Shown here in pieces: positions 8,578 to 17,361 of a stretch of DNA of 32,965 bases. Source of the DNA: an uncultured Prochlorococcus sp. (GTDB lineage: Bacteria; Cyanobacteriota; Cyanobacteriia; PCC-6307; Cyanobiaceae); assembly GCA_902589115.1 (NCBI GenBank), contig CACIRS010000013.1, positions 1 through 32,965 of the forward strand, in the 5' to 3' direction. The position numbers and the translations under genes were made by a program. Numbering within the stretch: position 1 is the stretch's first letter; every line of letters begins with the position of its first letter. The notes beneath the pieces are model-generated. The model was not told the DNA's origin and did no database searches. It was given only the letters and a program-made list of their open reading frames with translations.

Positions 8578-9594
8578 TTAATTTTCTATTGCAGTCATTA
8601 GATAAAGCAGCGCCATTCTGATTGGGATGCCATTAGAAACTTGTTTTTCGATCAAGCATATAGAAGCATCTTCTAGTAATCGACTGCTTATTTCAATACC
8701 TCGATTTACTGGGCCTGGATGCAAAACAGGTACCTTTTTCCCACACCATTTAAGACTCTCATGGGTAATTCCATATTCATGATAATAAGTATCTAGATTA
8801 CTAAGAAGATTTTCATCCATTCGCTCTTTTTGCAGTCTAAGTGTCATAACAGCATCTGCTCCATCTAAGGCATCTTTAAGGCATCTATTAATGCTAATTT
8901 TCCCTCTATTTTTTACAGGATCATTTTTTATACCTGGTGGAGGGCTTTCTACAAACGATTCAAATGCATTTGGCAATAAACTAGGTGGTCCACAAAGGGA
9001 GATGTTTGCGCCACATGCAGTTAAAGCCCATAAATTTGATCGGGCAACTCTTGAATGAATAATATCTCCTACTATTACTATTTTTTTATCTTTAAGTGCA
9101 TAGGTATTTGGATTATTTGGGCTGAAATAGCTGGCCAAGGTATATAAATCTAATAAACCTTGACTAGGATGGCTGTGCAATCCATCTCCACCATTTAAAA
9201 CAGCTGTTCTTTTGCCACTATGTTCTAGTGCATTGGCTAATTGCTCAGGAATATTTGTGGAACTATGACGAACTATTAAAACGTCAGCACCCATAGCTAC
9301 ATATGTAAGGGCAGTATCAAGGGGGGTCTCTCCCTTTTTAAGAGAACTATTGTTTGGACTAAAACTCTGTACATCAGCTGAAAGTCTTTTAGCAGCAAGT
9401 TCAAAACTGCTACGAGTTCGAGTACTTGGCTCAAAAAATAAAGTTGCGATTAATTTTCCTTGAAGTGCAGGAATTTTCCTCGCTCCCTTATCTGGTAAAG
9501 CGTTAAATCGATTAGCTACTTCCAATACATAGTCATAATCAGCAACTGAAAAATTGGCTAGGTCAATGACATGACGATGTGTCCAGTTGCTCAT
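8578..9594 (-). CDS. pyrB: Aspartate carbamoyltransferase, catalytic subunit
   Basis: This enzyme condenses carbamoyl phosphate and aspartate, the committed step of pyrimidine synthesis. The 338-residue product has the carbamoyl-phosphate motif [15 protein letters not shown] (STRTR at 57-61), the [12 protein letters not shown] motif and the aspartate-binding HPGPVNRG at 292-299. It is slightly longer than the about 310-residue bacterial norm because of an internal stretch near 220-240 ([17 protein letters not shown]). Its ATG overlaps the stop of mpg as ATGA, implying coupled translation. No regulatory subunit gene (pyrI) is nearby, as expected in cyanobacteria. Confidence 0.96.
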   Translation of the reverse strand: MSNWTHRHVIDLANFSVADYDYVLEVANRFNALPDKGARKIPALQGKLIATLFFEPSTRTRSSFELAAKRLSADVQSFSPNNSSLKKGETPLDTALTYVAMGADVLIVRHSSTNIPEQLANALEHSGKRTAVLNGGDGLHSHPSQGLLDLYTLASYFSPNNPNTYALKDKKIVIVGDIIHSRVARSNLWALTACGANISLCGPPSLLPNAFESFVESPPPGIKNDPVKNRGKISINRCLKDALDGADAVMTLRLQKERMDENLLSNLDTYYHEYGITHESLKWCGKKVPVLHPGPVNRGIEISSRLLEDASICLIEKQVSNGIPIRMALLYLMTAIEN

Positions 9595-10211
9595 AAGATT
9601 TCTTCTTTTTCTGGCCTCCAGGCTTCACGTCGCGGTGGTGAAGCGTCGCCTTTGGCGCGTTTACTCACACTTCGACTAGCTTTGAGATACCACCTCCAAG
9701 GTAAATCTTTTCCTTTAGAGATGCCAATCCTTGAAGTACTAATAATTTCTTGTTCAGATACAGAAGATGATTTTGGACAGATCCATAAGTTGTTCCCTTT
9801 ATAGATTTTTAGTGAATCATATGACTTATTTAAGTTAAATCTCCTCGCTAGTAAAGCAGGACCGGCTGCAACTCTTTCATCTTCGTTTGGCAATGCAATT
9901 GCTCTCAATAAAACTCCATTTGCCCAATCCTTTCGATCAGTAACTACATTGACGCAGTGATGAATACCGTAGCTGACATATACATATAACTGTCCAGCAG
10001 AACCAAATAAGGTCTCATTCTTTGGAGAGCGTTTTCTGGACCCATGACAGGCAGGTTCATCTTGAGAATATGCTTCTGTTTCGATGATTACTCCCCAAAG
10101 CAATTGTCCGCTTGGTTGCGACTTTATTAATTTGCATCCAATTAGATCAGGCCCTACAAATTCTGCAGGCCTTTCATAAAAACTCAGAGGAAGCGGATTA
10201 TTTGATCTCAT
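9591..10211 (-). CDS. mpg: 3-methyladenine DNA glycosylase (AAG/MPG family)
   Basis: The enzyme removes alkylated purines such as 3-methyladenine from DNA to start base-excision repair. The 206-residue product shows family motifs in order: [19 protein letters not shown], the catalytic-site strand [20 protein letters not shown], the DNA-intercalating region with [16 protein letters not shown] (the conserved tyrosine hairpin), and [11 protein letters not shown] followed by GPALLARRF. The last about 20 residues ([20 protein letters not shown]) are encoded by a very GC-rich, palindromic 48-base stretch unlike the rest of the gene. The ATGA overlap couples it to pyrB, with no evident functional link. 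Confidence 0.93.
   Translation of the reverse strand: MRSNNPLPLSFYERPAEFVGPDLIGCKLIKSQPSGQLLWGVIIETEAYSQDEPACHGSRKRSPKNETLFGSAGQLYVYVSYGIHHCVNVVTDRKDWANGVLLRAIALPNEDERVAAGPALLARRFNLNKSYDSLKIYKGNNLWICPKSSSVSEQEIISTSRIGISKGKDLPWRWYLKASRSVSKRAKGDASPPRREAWRPEKEEIL
9612..9659. repeat. GC-rich palindromic element inside the 3' end of mpg
   Basis: Thirty-three of 48 bases are G or C in otherwise AT-rich surroundings. It contains a perfect 7-bp inverted repeat (GCTTCAC at 9622-9628, GTGAAGC at 9638-9644, 9-base loop) and shorter flanking hairpins (GCCT/AGGC near 9614-9623; CGCC/GGCG with TTT loop at 9647-9657). It is read through in frame as part of mpg. It looks like a small dispersed palindromic repeat, but only one copy is present in this window. 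Confidence 0.6.
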
Positions 10212-10399
10212 TTAGATAGGTGCTTATAGCTTGAAAGAAATCATCCACAATTATCATTATCTCGATGGAATTGATTTTTTACACCTTTGTTAATTAATAG
10301 CTTTTTTATTTGTTATCTGGCAGCATCCTCAATGGGATTCTTCTTTTGAATTTCTAGCAACGATCTCTTTGAATACTTTTTCTTATAAACTTCATTCCT

Positions 10400-11185
10400 A
10401 TGCTCTCCAACCCTTTAAACCTCAAGAAGCCTGAAAGTGCTATTCGTTTAGATCTTCGAAGTTGGAAAGAAGTGGATAGCTATTTAGAAGATTGCAAAGG
10501 AATAATTTTGCCTATTGGTTCTACTGAACAACATGGACCAACAGGAGCTATTGGTACAGATGCCTTAACTGCTCACGCAATAGCTTTAGAAGTTGGGAGA
10601 CGAACAGGCGTATTAGTTGCTCCTGTTCAAGCTTTTGGCATGGCGGAACATCATCTGGGTTTTCCTGGAACAATGAGTCTTAAACCAGCAACAATGTTGG
10701 CTCTTATCCATGATCTTTTGCTGTCTTTGTTTAGTCATGGCTTTGAAAGAATTTTTGTAGTTAATGGCCATGGTGGAAACATTGCGAGTGCTAAGGCAGC
10801 TTTTGCTCAGGCTTATGGAACTGCAGCACAAAGAAATTTGCCAAATGCATCACAACTTAAATGCAAGTTAGTTAATTGGTTTATGGCAGCTTCTGTTTTT
10901 CGTGAAGCTAATAATCTTTATGGTGATAAGGAAGGTCAGCATGCGACACCAAGTGAAATAGCATTAACCCTTTATTTAGAACCTAGTTTATGTAATAAGC
11001 AAAGACCACTGCCAGAGGCTTCCCCTGCAGGCCCAATTTATGGCCCTACAGATTTCCGTATGAGGTATCCTGATGGAAGGATGGGTTCTGATCCCTATTT
11101 GGCAAAACCAGAACATGGTGAGATGCTTTTGAACAAAGCTGCAACTTCACTAAGCGAAGATTTGATTAATTTCTTGAAAACATGA
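10400..11185 (+). CDS. Creatininase-family amidohydrolase
   Basis: The 261-residue protein belongs to the creatininase superfamily, metal-dependent hydrolases that include creatinine amidohydrolase, the riboflavin-pathway ArfB type and the MftE peptidase. The visible metal-ligand motifs are [10 protein letters not shown] (Glu43, His45), TDALTAH (Asp54), NGHGGN at 122-127, and the later Glu in [16 protein letters not shown]. All expected ligands seem present, so it should be catalytic. The true substrate cannot be read from sequence; creatinine is unlikely in this organism. Its stop overlaps the gatC start (ATGATGA region, 11182-11185), so translation is probably coupled, though the link to tRNA amidation is unexplained. 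Confidence 0.85.
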   Translation: MLSNPLNLKKPESAIRLDLRSWKEVDSYLEDCKGIILPIGSTEQHGPTGAIGTDALTAHAIALEVGRRTGVLVAPVQAFGMAEHHLGFPGTMSLKPATMLALIHDLLLSLFSHGFERIFVVNGHGGNIASAKAAFAQAYGTAAQRNLPNASQLKCKLVNWFMAASVFREANNLYGDKEGQHATPSEIALTLYLEPSLCNKQRPLPEASPAGPIYGPTDFRMRYPDGRMGSDPYLAKPEHGEMLLNKAATSLSEDLINFLKT

Positions 11186-11478
11186 TGACCAAAATCACTG
11201 CAGAAGATATTGAAAAAGTTGCCAAATTGGCACGTCTTCAACTTCCAATGGAACAGATTGAAAAATATACCAATCAACTGGAGAAAATTCTAGAATATGT
11301 TGACCATCTTCAGGCAATTGACACAACTGAAGTTCCTCCAACAACAAGGGCTTTGGAAGTAATAAATTATACACGTAAAGATGAAATAGCAGATCCAAAA
11401 GTCCGTGAACAGTTGCTTGAACTTGCACCACAAAGAGAAGATGACTTCTATAGAGTTCCTAAGATTCTTTCAGATTAA
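11182..11478 (+). CDS. gatC: Asp-tRNA(Asn)/Glu-tRNA(Gln) amidotransferase subunit C
   Basis: The 98-residue product is the small linker subunit of GatCAB, which converts misacylated Glu-tRNA(Gln) to Gln-tRNA(Gln). Family signatures include [18 protein letters not shown] at the N-terminus, [20 protein letters not shown] in the middle and the C-terminal [10 protein letters not shown]. Two tandem ATG codons (11182 and 11185) are possible starts; either differs by one residue. The gene overlaps the end of the creatininase-family gene and converges on crtR, whose stop is only 7 bases away. gatA and gatB are not in this window, as usual for scattered gat genes. Confidence 0.95.
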   Translation: MMTKITAEDIEKVAKLARLQLPMEQIEKYTNQLEKILEYVDHLQAIDTTEVPPTTRALEVINYTRKDEIADPKVREQLLELAPQREDDFYRVPKILSD

Positions 11479-11485
11479 ATGCAAA

Positions 11486-12517
11486 TTACTTAGAGGTAGG
11501 TATAACAGCAGTTTTATGAAGTAGGGATATAAATTTTTTTCTTAACTTGCTATTAGGCAATAACTTTGCAATGGGACGCATTTTACTTCTTTGTTTTTTA
11601 TGGCTTCTTATTCCTAAAACTATGTCATAAAGAAAATTAAATCCATCAGCTTTTGTTTCGAAAATTCCCATTCTTTGAGGTGAACCCTTCGCGTCAAGCA
11701 ATGGTTTAGTGGCTTCATATGCTGGCTTATATTCGAACCATGGAATTGAAGGCCATAAATGATGAACAAGATGATAATTTTGCCCCATTATTAACCAATT
11801 CATAACTTTACTTGGATATACTCTTGCATTTTTCCATCTATTTCTTGATAAAAAAGGCCTATGAGGTAAATAGTCAAAAAATATTCCTAAAGTCACTCCC
11901 ACCATAAGTGCTGGACCAAACCAAAGATTATAAATAACATTCATAAAGTTATATTTTATTCCTGCAAGAACAATACAGATAAATAAACCTCTTTCTAATC
12001 CCCATTGCATTAATTCATAACGTCGCCAGAGCTTTCTCTCAAAGAAAAAATATTCATGATAGAAAAACCTTGGTGCTATTAACCAAACTGGGCCAAATGT
12101 ACTGACAATATGGTCCGGATCATTTTTGGGATCATTTACATGAGAATGATGTTGAAGATGGACTCTAGTAAATACCGGGAAACTAAAACCAAGCAAAATA
12201 GCTGCTCCATGACCCATTGCTTGATTTATCCAACGATTTGGATGTGCAGCGTTATGACATGCATCATGAATAACCGTACCTTCCATATGTAAGGCAAGAA
12301 AAGCCAATCCAACTAAAAGAGGTAATGGCCAGCTCCCTCTATACCATTGCCAAATGCTTATTGCTGCAAGAAGGTATCCGCCAATGAATAGCCCTACAGT
12401 TAAATTCCAAGGCTTAGGTGGGTCTAAATATTCTTGTATAACCTTTTGCCAATCAGCTAGTGATTGGAATTTATTGGGTAAATTCTTTGTTGTAGTGATT
12501 TCGCCAGTATTGGTCAT
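11486..12517 (-). CDS. crtR: Beta-carotene hydroxylase CrtR
   Basis: The 343-residue di-iron membrane hydroxylase adds 3-hydroxyl groups to beta-ionone rings to make zeaxanthin, the main photoprotective carotenoid of marine picocyanobacteria. It resembles membrane fatty-acid desaturases. Histidine boxes are visible as HDACHNAAH (84-92), HLQHH (120-124) and HLVHHLWP. Hydrophobic helices lie near 40-58, 64-80, 102-115 and 170-215. The ATG at 12517 opens the frame with no better alternative. tRNA-Leu lies on the same strand just upstream. Confidence 0.94.
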   Translation of the reverse strand: MTNTGEITTTKNLPNKFQSLADWQKVIQEYLDPPKPWNLTVGLFIGGYLLAAISIWQWYRGSWPLPLLVGLAFLALHMEGTVIHDACHNAAHPNRWINQAMGHGAAILLGFSFPVFTRVHLQHHSHVNDPKNDPDHIVSTFGPVWLIAPRFFYHEYFFFERKLWRRYELMQWGLERGLFICIVLAGIKYNFMNVIYNLWFGPALMVGVTLGIFFDYLPHRPFLSRNRWKNARVYPSKVMNWLIMGQNYHLVHHLWPSIPWFEYKPAYEATKPLLDAKGSPQRMGIFETKADGFNFLYDIVLGIRSHKKQRSKMRPIAKLLPNSKLRKKFISLLHKTAVIPTSK

Positions 12518-12571
12518 TGCATTGAACTAATTTTTCAAGGAACAAGCTATATAAGTCTAAGTTAAGAAAAA

Positions 12572-12653
12572 TGCCCACCGGGAGACTTGAACTCCCACGA
12601 CCGAAGTCACTGGTACCTAAAACCAGCGCGTCTACCAATTCCGCCAGGTGGGC
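12572..12653 (-). tRNA. tRNA-Leu, anticodon UAG
   Basis: The 82-base minus-strand gene folds as a class II tRNA: acceptor GCCCACC/GGTGGGC, D arm with GAATTGGTAGA, anticodon stem CTGGT/ACCAG with loop TTTAGGT (TAG at 34-36), a long variable arm GACTTCGGTC, T stem GGGAG/CTCCC with loop TTCAAGT, discriminator A. It reads CUN leucine codons. A decayed partial copy lies 130 bases upstream. Confidence 0.96.
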
Positions 12654-12974
12654 AAAGGGATCTCGAGGAATGGAATCGTTAGGAAACCATTCGAAATTAG
12701 ACCAACTACATCATTTTAGAGGATTAGTAGACTTACTGGTTCTTTCTTCTGAGTGGAGCTTTTATCAATTCCTCTAGGTGGGCCAATGGCTCTCACTTGC
12801 TGCGCAACAAGCTGGAAGAGAAAGAATGCTTATAAAGCCAACTATCAACGCCTGATATTTAAAGATTAGGGTTGTTGAAATTTCCAATCTGATGTGGGTG
12901 TTCTCTATAGTCTTTAAGACTTCTTTTCAGAATTAAAGGTTTTAATTAAGACTTCAGAGCCAACCCTCTATTCA
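12654..12974. other. Gene-free interval between tRNA-Leu and ileS
   Basis: These 321 bases hold no credible ORF. The main content is a degenerate copy of the 5' half of tRNA-Leu plus its upstream flank (12731-12800). The region should also carry the divergent promoters of tRNA-Leu and ileS, but none is clear by eye. Confidence 0.6.
12731..12783 (-). pseudogene. Decayed partial copy of tRNA-Leu(UAG)
   Basis: Read on the minus strand from 12783, the acceptor strand GCCCACC is intact and 19 of the first 23 bases match the real tRNA-Leu 5' end. An ACCAGT block matching the anticodon stem 3' side occurs near the expected distance, but the D stem, anticodon loop and T arm are lost. Identity continues about 11 bases into the 5' flank. 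It cannot fold as a tRNA. It is best explained as an old tandem duplication now decaying. Confidence 0.65.
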
Positions 12975-15899
12975 GTGTTGAAAGTGACCCAGGAGAATCG
13001 ATCAAAATCAGATCAGCGGCCTTCTTTTAAGGAAACCCTCAATTTGTTGAGCACTGAGTTTGGTATGCGTGCAAACTCATCAACTAGGGAGCCTGAATTA
13101 CAAGCATTTTGGAAAGAGCAAGGCATAGATTTTGAATTAGGCATAACAAATAATGGCCCTAGTTTCACGCTGCATGATGGTCCTCCATATGCAAATGGTT
13201 CTTTGCATATGGGCCATGCTCTTAACAAAGTACTTAAAGACATCATAAATAAATATCAAATCCTTAATGGTCGGAAAGTTCATTTTGTTCCAGGTTGGGA
13301 TTGCCATGGACTTCCAATTGAGTTAAAGGTTCTGCAAAATCTGGATAAGGAGCAGAGAAAAGCATTAACACCTCTGAAATTACGTAAGAAAGCAGCTGCA
13401 TATGCATATAAACAAGTTGAAAATCAAAAAATTGGCTTTCGTCGTTGGGGAATATGGGCTGATTGGGAAAATCCTTATCTCACTCTTCAAAAGGAATATG
13501 AGGCAGCTCAAATCAAGCTTTTTGGGCAAATGGCTCTGAAAGGTCACATTTATAGAGGGTTAAAACCTGTTCATTGGAGCCCTAGCTCTAGAACGGCTTT
13601 AGCCGAAGCTGAATTGGAATATCCAGATGGACATACAAGTCCAAGTATTTATGTTTCCTTCCCTGTAACTCATTTGCCTGATCTGTTGAGGAAAGAGTTG
13701 GCATGCCAGGATTTAAATTTACCTCAAAAAGAAAATGAACTTAGCCAATTATTAAAACTTGCTATATGGACTACTACCCCTTGGACTATACCGGCCAATT
13801 TAGCTATATCTGTGAATGAAAAATTAGATTACATCTTTGTAAAAGATAATAAGGGATCGTTATTAATAATTGCTGATGAACTCATTGCTTCAATGAGGGA
13901 TAAATTGTCAACAAATCTCTCTGTAATAGCAAAGATTAAAGGCATACTTTTAAGAGGAATTGAATACTCTCATCCAATAATTGATCGAAAAAGTAAAGTT
14001 GTACTTGGAGGTGATTACATTACAACTGAATCAGGAACTGGTCTCGTTCATACAGCACCAGGCCATGGAATTGATGATTTTAATACAGGAAAAAAAAATC
14101 AACTGCCAATTCTTTGCCCAGTAGATGAGTCTGGTAATCTTACATCTGAGGCAGGTAAATTTGAAGGTTTAAATGTCTTAACTAATGCAAATCAGGAGAT
14201 TATTAAATCTCTTCGTGAAAGTGGAGCATTGTTAAAAGAAGAGAGCTATTTGCATAGATATCCATATGATTGGCGAACTAAAAAACCTACAATATTTAGA
14301 GCAACTGAACAATGGTTTGCATCTGTAGAAGGTTTTAGGAAGCAAGCTTTAGATTCTATAGAGACTGTAAATTGGCTGCCTCAATCAGGACTTAATCGTA
14401 TTAAATCAATGGTTGTAGATCGGGGAGATTGGTGTATTTCAAGGCAAAGAACCTGGGGGGTACCTATTCCAGTTTTTTATGAGAAGGATGGCTCAGATAT
14501 TTTATTAACGGAAGAAACTCTTCAGCATATTTATCAACTTATCCTCAAGCATGGTGCAGATATTTGGTGGGAGAAAAATGAGTCTGAACTCCTCCCGCCT
14601 TCTTTAGCAGATCAATCAGAGCGTTGGATAAAATGTACTGACACTATGGATGTTTGGTTTGATTCAGGTTCGAGTTGGGCTTCTGTAATTAGTTTAAAAG
14701 AAAATCTTTCATATCCAGCAGACCTATATTTAGAAGGTTCTGATCAACATAGAGGATGGTTTCAATCTTCTTTGCTTACATCTATAGCGGTCAATGGAAA
14801 AGCTCCTTATCGAAAAGTTTTAACGCATGGCTTTGCTTTGGATGAAAAAGGTCGTAAGATGAGTAAGTCATTAGGGAATATTATCGACCCTATTGTGATA
14901 ATTGAGGGAGGTAAAAATAAGAAGAAAGATCCACCATATGGAGCAGATGTATTACGATTATGGGTCAGCTCAGTTGATTATTCTGTTGATGTCCCAATAG
15001 GAGAAAACATACTAAAGCAAATCTCCGATGTTTATAGAAAGATTCGAAATACGGCTCGTTATCTATTAGGTAATTTAAATGATTTTGAACCTTCTAAGGA
15101 TGCGATTGATTTTAATGACTTACCAATCCTAGACAAGTGGATGCTAAGCAGATCAGCAGAAGTTTTTGATGAAATTAATTTAGCTTTTGAGAATTATGAT
15201 TTCCCTAGGTTTTTTCAATTAATACAAAGTTTTTGTGTAATTGATTTGTCCAATTTCTATTTAGATATTGCTAAAGATAGACTTTATGTAAGTGCTCCAT
15301 CAGCTAGAAGTAGACGTACTTGTCAGACTGTTATTGCTTTAATAATTGAGAGATTAGCAGGTGTAATTTCACCTGTTTTATGTCATATGGCAGAAGATAT
15401 CTGGCAAAACATTCCTTATAAAACTAATCACGAATCTGTATTTAAAAAAGGATGGCCAATTGTACCTAATGAATGGAGGGATAAAACACTATTAGCACCA
15501 ATTTCCCATTTAAGGAAATTAAGAGCTTTGACTAATCGTGTATTAGAGCAATGCCGTAATCAACAAAAGTTAGGAGCTTCTTTGGAAGCAGCAGTGCGAA
15601 TAGATATTACTGACAAATGTTTAACTGATGCTTTAAATTGGCTAAACATGCATGGAGATGAACAAGTCGATGTATTGAGGGATTGGCTTTTGGTGTCTCA
15701 ATTGCAAATAGGTGGAGAGCCATGGGCTGAGATTATAGCTAGTGAAATTAATGAAATAGCTACTATTGAAATTGCTAAAGCGCGTGGTGAGAAGTGTGAC
15801 CGATGCTGGCATTATGATATTAATGTTGGTTCTAATAAAGAAGATTTACAGATATGTAATAGATGTAATCAAACATTGCAATCTATTAACTATCTATAA
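12975..15899 (+). CDS. ileS: Isoleucyl-tRNA synthetase
   Basis: The 974-residue class I synthetase charges tRNA-Ile. The HIGH-type motif HMGH is at 78-81 after [11 protein letters not shown]. The CP1 editing domain follows, with [12 protein letters not shown] and [28 protein letters not shown] lies in the catalytic core, KMSKS is at 628-632, then the anticodon-binding domain and a C-terminal zinc finger with Cys941, Cys944, Cys961 and Cys964. The length fits bacterial IleRS. The start is uncertain: GTG at 12975, TTG at 12978 and GTG at 12984 are all in frame with no ATG and no clear ribosome-binding site. The GTG at 12984 (giving MTQENRSK) is a good alternative. Identity is secure. Confidence 0.96.
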   Translation: MLKVTQENRSKSDQRPSFKETLNLLSTEFGMRANSSTREPELQAFWKEQGIDFELGITNNGPSFTLHDGPPYANGSLHMGHALNKVLKDIINKYQILNGRKVHFVPGWDCHGLPIELKVLQNLDKEQRKALTPLKLRKKAAAYAYKQVENQKIGFRRWGIWADWENPYLTLQKEYEAAQIKLFGQMALKGHIYRGLKPVHWSPSSRTALAEAELEYPDGHTSPSIYVSFPVTHLPDLLRKELACQDLNLPQKENELSQLLKLAIWTTTPWTIPANLAISVNEKLDYIFVKDNKGSLLIIADELIASMRDKLSTNLSVIAKIKGILLRGIEYSHPIIDRKSKVVLGGDYITTESGTGLVHTAPGHGIDDFNTGKKNQLPILCPVDESGNLTSEAGKFEGLNVLTNANQEIIKSLRESGALLKEESYLHRYPYDWRTKKPTIFRATEQWFASVEGFRKQALDSIETVNWLPQSGLNRIKSMVVDRGDWCISRQRTWGVPIPVFYEKDGSDILLTEETLQHIYQLILKHGADIWWEKNESELLPPSLADQSERWIKCTDTMDVWFDSGSSWASVISLKENLSYPADLYLEGSDQHRGWFQSSLLTSIAVNGKAPYRKVLTHGFALDEKGRKMSKSLGNIIDPIVIIEGGKNKKKDPPYGADVLRLWVSSVDYSVDVPIGENILKQISDVYRKIRNTARYLLGNLNDFEPSKDAIDFNDLPILDKWMLSRSAEVFDEINLAFENYDFPRFFQLIQSFCVIDLSNFYLDIAKDRLYVSAPSARSRRTCQTVIALIIERLAGVISPVLCHMAEDIWQNIPYKTNHESVFKKGWPIVPNEWRDKTLLAPISHLRKLRALTNRVLEQCRNQQKLGASLEAAVRIDITDKCLTDALNWLNMHGDEQVDVLRDWLLVSQLQIGGEPWAEIIASEINEIATIEIAKARGEKCDRCWHYDINVGSNKEDLQICNRCNQTLQSINYL

Positions 15900-15954
15900 A
15901 ACTATTGAAATAGTAAGTTTTATTAAATCATTTTCTTTTTATACATTATCTACT

Positions 15955-16566
15955 TTAAAAGTCTCCCGCTATTCTTCCATTTTTGGGTATACGAATTAAG
16001 ATTAATTGTAGTAAGCCAACTGTATATCCTAATAAAGTTAAATAACCTATAAATGCCGCTAGAGGAGGTGTCCAATTTGCTCCAAAAAGAAAACTAAAAA
16101 CTTTCTCAGAAATTTCGTGAACCCCTTTTGGAGCATCAAGCCATGCAATACATGTAGATGCTTTTGATGACTGAATACATGACAAACTAAAAGATGAAAG
16201 ATATGCGGTTAATACTCCAATCAATGTAAGAATTATTCTCCATACTTTTACAGTTAATATTAGTGGTTTCCAGGTTGGAAGCTCATTTAACTCTTCATTT
16301 AGATCAACCCAAAACCAAACAGAAGTAACTAAAAGAAATGGCGAGACAAAAAGACTTAAGTAACCAATAGAACGTTGGTCTGTTAGTAATAGAGCTGTTA
16401 TAAAAAGGAGAGAGGCAGTTTTCCAGTAAATGGTCAGAAGCCTCAAAATAGAAGATTCTTGTCTTATCGCAGCCCATAAGGCCAAAACCAATGGAAGCCC
16501 TATTGCAAATACTGCTGCTAGGCGATAAGAGAGCCATACAAGTACACGGTAATTAAGCTCGTTCAC
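15955..16566 (-). CDS. Cyanobacterial membrane protein of unknown function (possibly DUF3177)
   Basis: The 203-residue product is an integral membrane protein with about six hydrophobic helices (roughly 12-30, 42-62, 66-86, 103-127, 157-175 and 176-193). The one polar loop of note is SCIQSSKASTCIAWLDAPKG between helices, with two cysteines that could pair if it faces the periplasm or lumen. It looks like the cyanobacterial DUF3177 family, but this is from memory of length and composition. It converges on ileS and is divergent from trmB with a 110-base gap between. No function should be inferred. Confidence 0.75.
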   Translation of the reverse strand: MNELNYRVLVWLSYRLAAVFAIGLPLVLALWAAIRQESSILRLLTIYWKTASLLFITALLLTDQRSIGYLSLFVSPFLLVTSVWFWVDLNEELNELPTWKPLILTVKVWRIILTLIGVLTAYLSSFSLSCIQSSKASTCIAWLDAPKGVHEISEKVFSFLFGANWTPPLAAFIGYLTLLGYTVGLLQLILIRIPKNGRIAGDF

Positions 16567-16676
16567 AAATAGTTTTCAATCGTTCTCTATTATCAATCTT
16601 TATACGGACCTTTCCACCTAATTTTTGTGATCGCTTATATCAAGTACTTCAACCTTGGCAATCTTGGTTTGTTCCA

Positions 16677-17345
16677 ATGAGACAACATGTCAACCCACTT
16701 AGCCGCTATTTTCAGCTTCCTAAAGAGATTCCTGGTTTGAAAGATTTATTTAAAAATCCAAAATTACCTATACATCTTGATATTGGTTCTGCCAGAGGTA
16801 GATTCCTTTTAAATCTTGCATCAGTTCATCAAGATCAAAATTTTCTAGGTGTTGAGATTCGCAAATCTCTAGTTGAATCTGCTATTCGAGAAAAAAATTT
16901 ATTAGGCCTAGAAAACCTTAACTTTATTTTTTGTAATGCAAATGTAAGCCTTGAATATTGGCTAAGTTGTTTAAATAATAAGCAACTTAATGTAGTTTCA
17001 ATCCAGTTTCCTGATCCTTGGTTTAAGAGACGGCATCAAAAAAGAAGAGTGCTACAGCCAAAATTACTTATTTCTTTAGCTAAAGCTTTGAATCCTGGGA
17101 AACAAATATTTATTCAGAGCGATGTTCTTTCTATAATAGACCCTATGATTGAATTGATTGAGTTAAGCAATTGCTTTGATGAAGATATAAGACTCACTAC
17201 AACATTGCTTGACTCTAATCCTTTCAAAGTATTAACTGAAAGAGAAGAATATGCTTTGATTAAAAAATTACCAATATACAAAAAGATGTATGTTAGAAAT
17301 TATAATTCGCCACCAGATTTAGAAAACTTATATCTAGATAATTAA
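16677..17345 (+). CDS. trmB: tRNA (guanine-N7-)-methyltransferase
   Basis: This SAM-dependent methyltransferase makes m7G46 in the variable loop of tRNAs. The 222-residue product shows HLDIGSARGRFLL (SAM-binding motif I, about 34-46), FLGVEIRKSLVESA (motif II), and the family hallmark SIQFPDPWFKRRHQKRRVLQ near 110-129, including the catalytic aspartate of PDPW and the basic tRNA-contacting cluster. The C-terminus has the typical FKVLTEREEYALIKKLPIYK. It converges on glmM with only 16 bases between stops, filled by a hairpin that begins inside its last codons. Confidence 0.95.
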   Translation: MRQHVNPLSRYFQLPKEIPGLKDLFKNPKLPIHLDIGSARGRFLLNLASVHQDQNFLGVEIRKSLVESAIREKNLLGLENLNFIFCNANVSLEYWLSCLNNKQLNVVSIQFPDPWFKRRHQKRRVLQPKLLISLAKALNPGKQIFIQSDVLSIIDPMIELIELSNCFDEDIRLTTTLLDSNPFKVLTEREEYALIKKLPIYKKMYVRNYNSPPDLENLYLDN

Positions 17346-17361
17346 GATTTTTTATCTAGAT
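17332..17361. terminator. Inverted repeat between convergent trmB and glmM, likely bidirectional terminator
   Basis: ATCTAGATAA (17332-17341) and TTATCTAGAT (17352-17361) form a perfect 10-bp stem with a 10-base loop. It spans the last trmB codons and ends right before the glmM stop. The stem is AT-rich and the following T-run is broken, so termination strength is uncertain; position and symmetry favour the call. Confidence 0.5.

Noticed and set aside
12571-12777. 68-codon ORF across the tRNA-Leu locus
   Set aside because: It runs antisense through the tRNA and into its decayed copy; the opening residues simply translate the tRNA.
12731-12783. tRNA-Leu copy as a mobile-element attachment site
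   Set aside because: Site-specific integration at tRNAs normally duplicates the 3' part; here the 5' half and flank are copied, and no integrase or second boundary is present.
15901-15914. ACTATT/AATAGT hairpin after ileS as a terminator
   Set aside because: The stem is only 6 AT-rich pairs with a 2-base loop and lacks a proper T-run; too weak to call.
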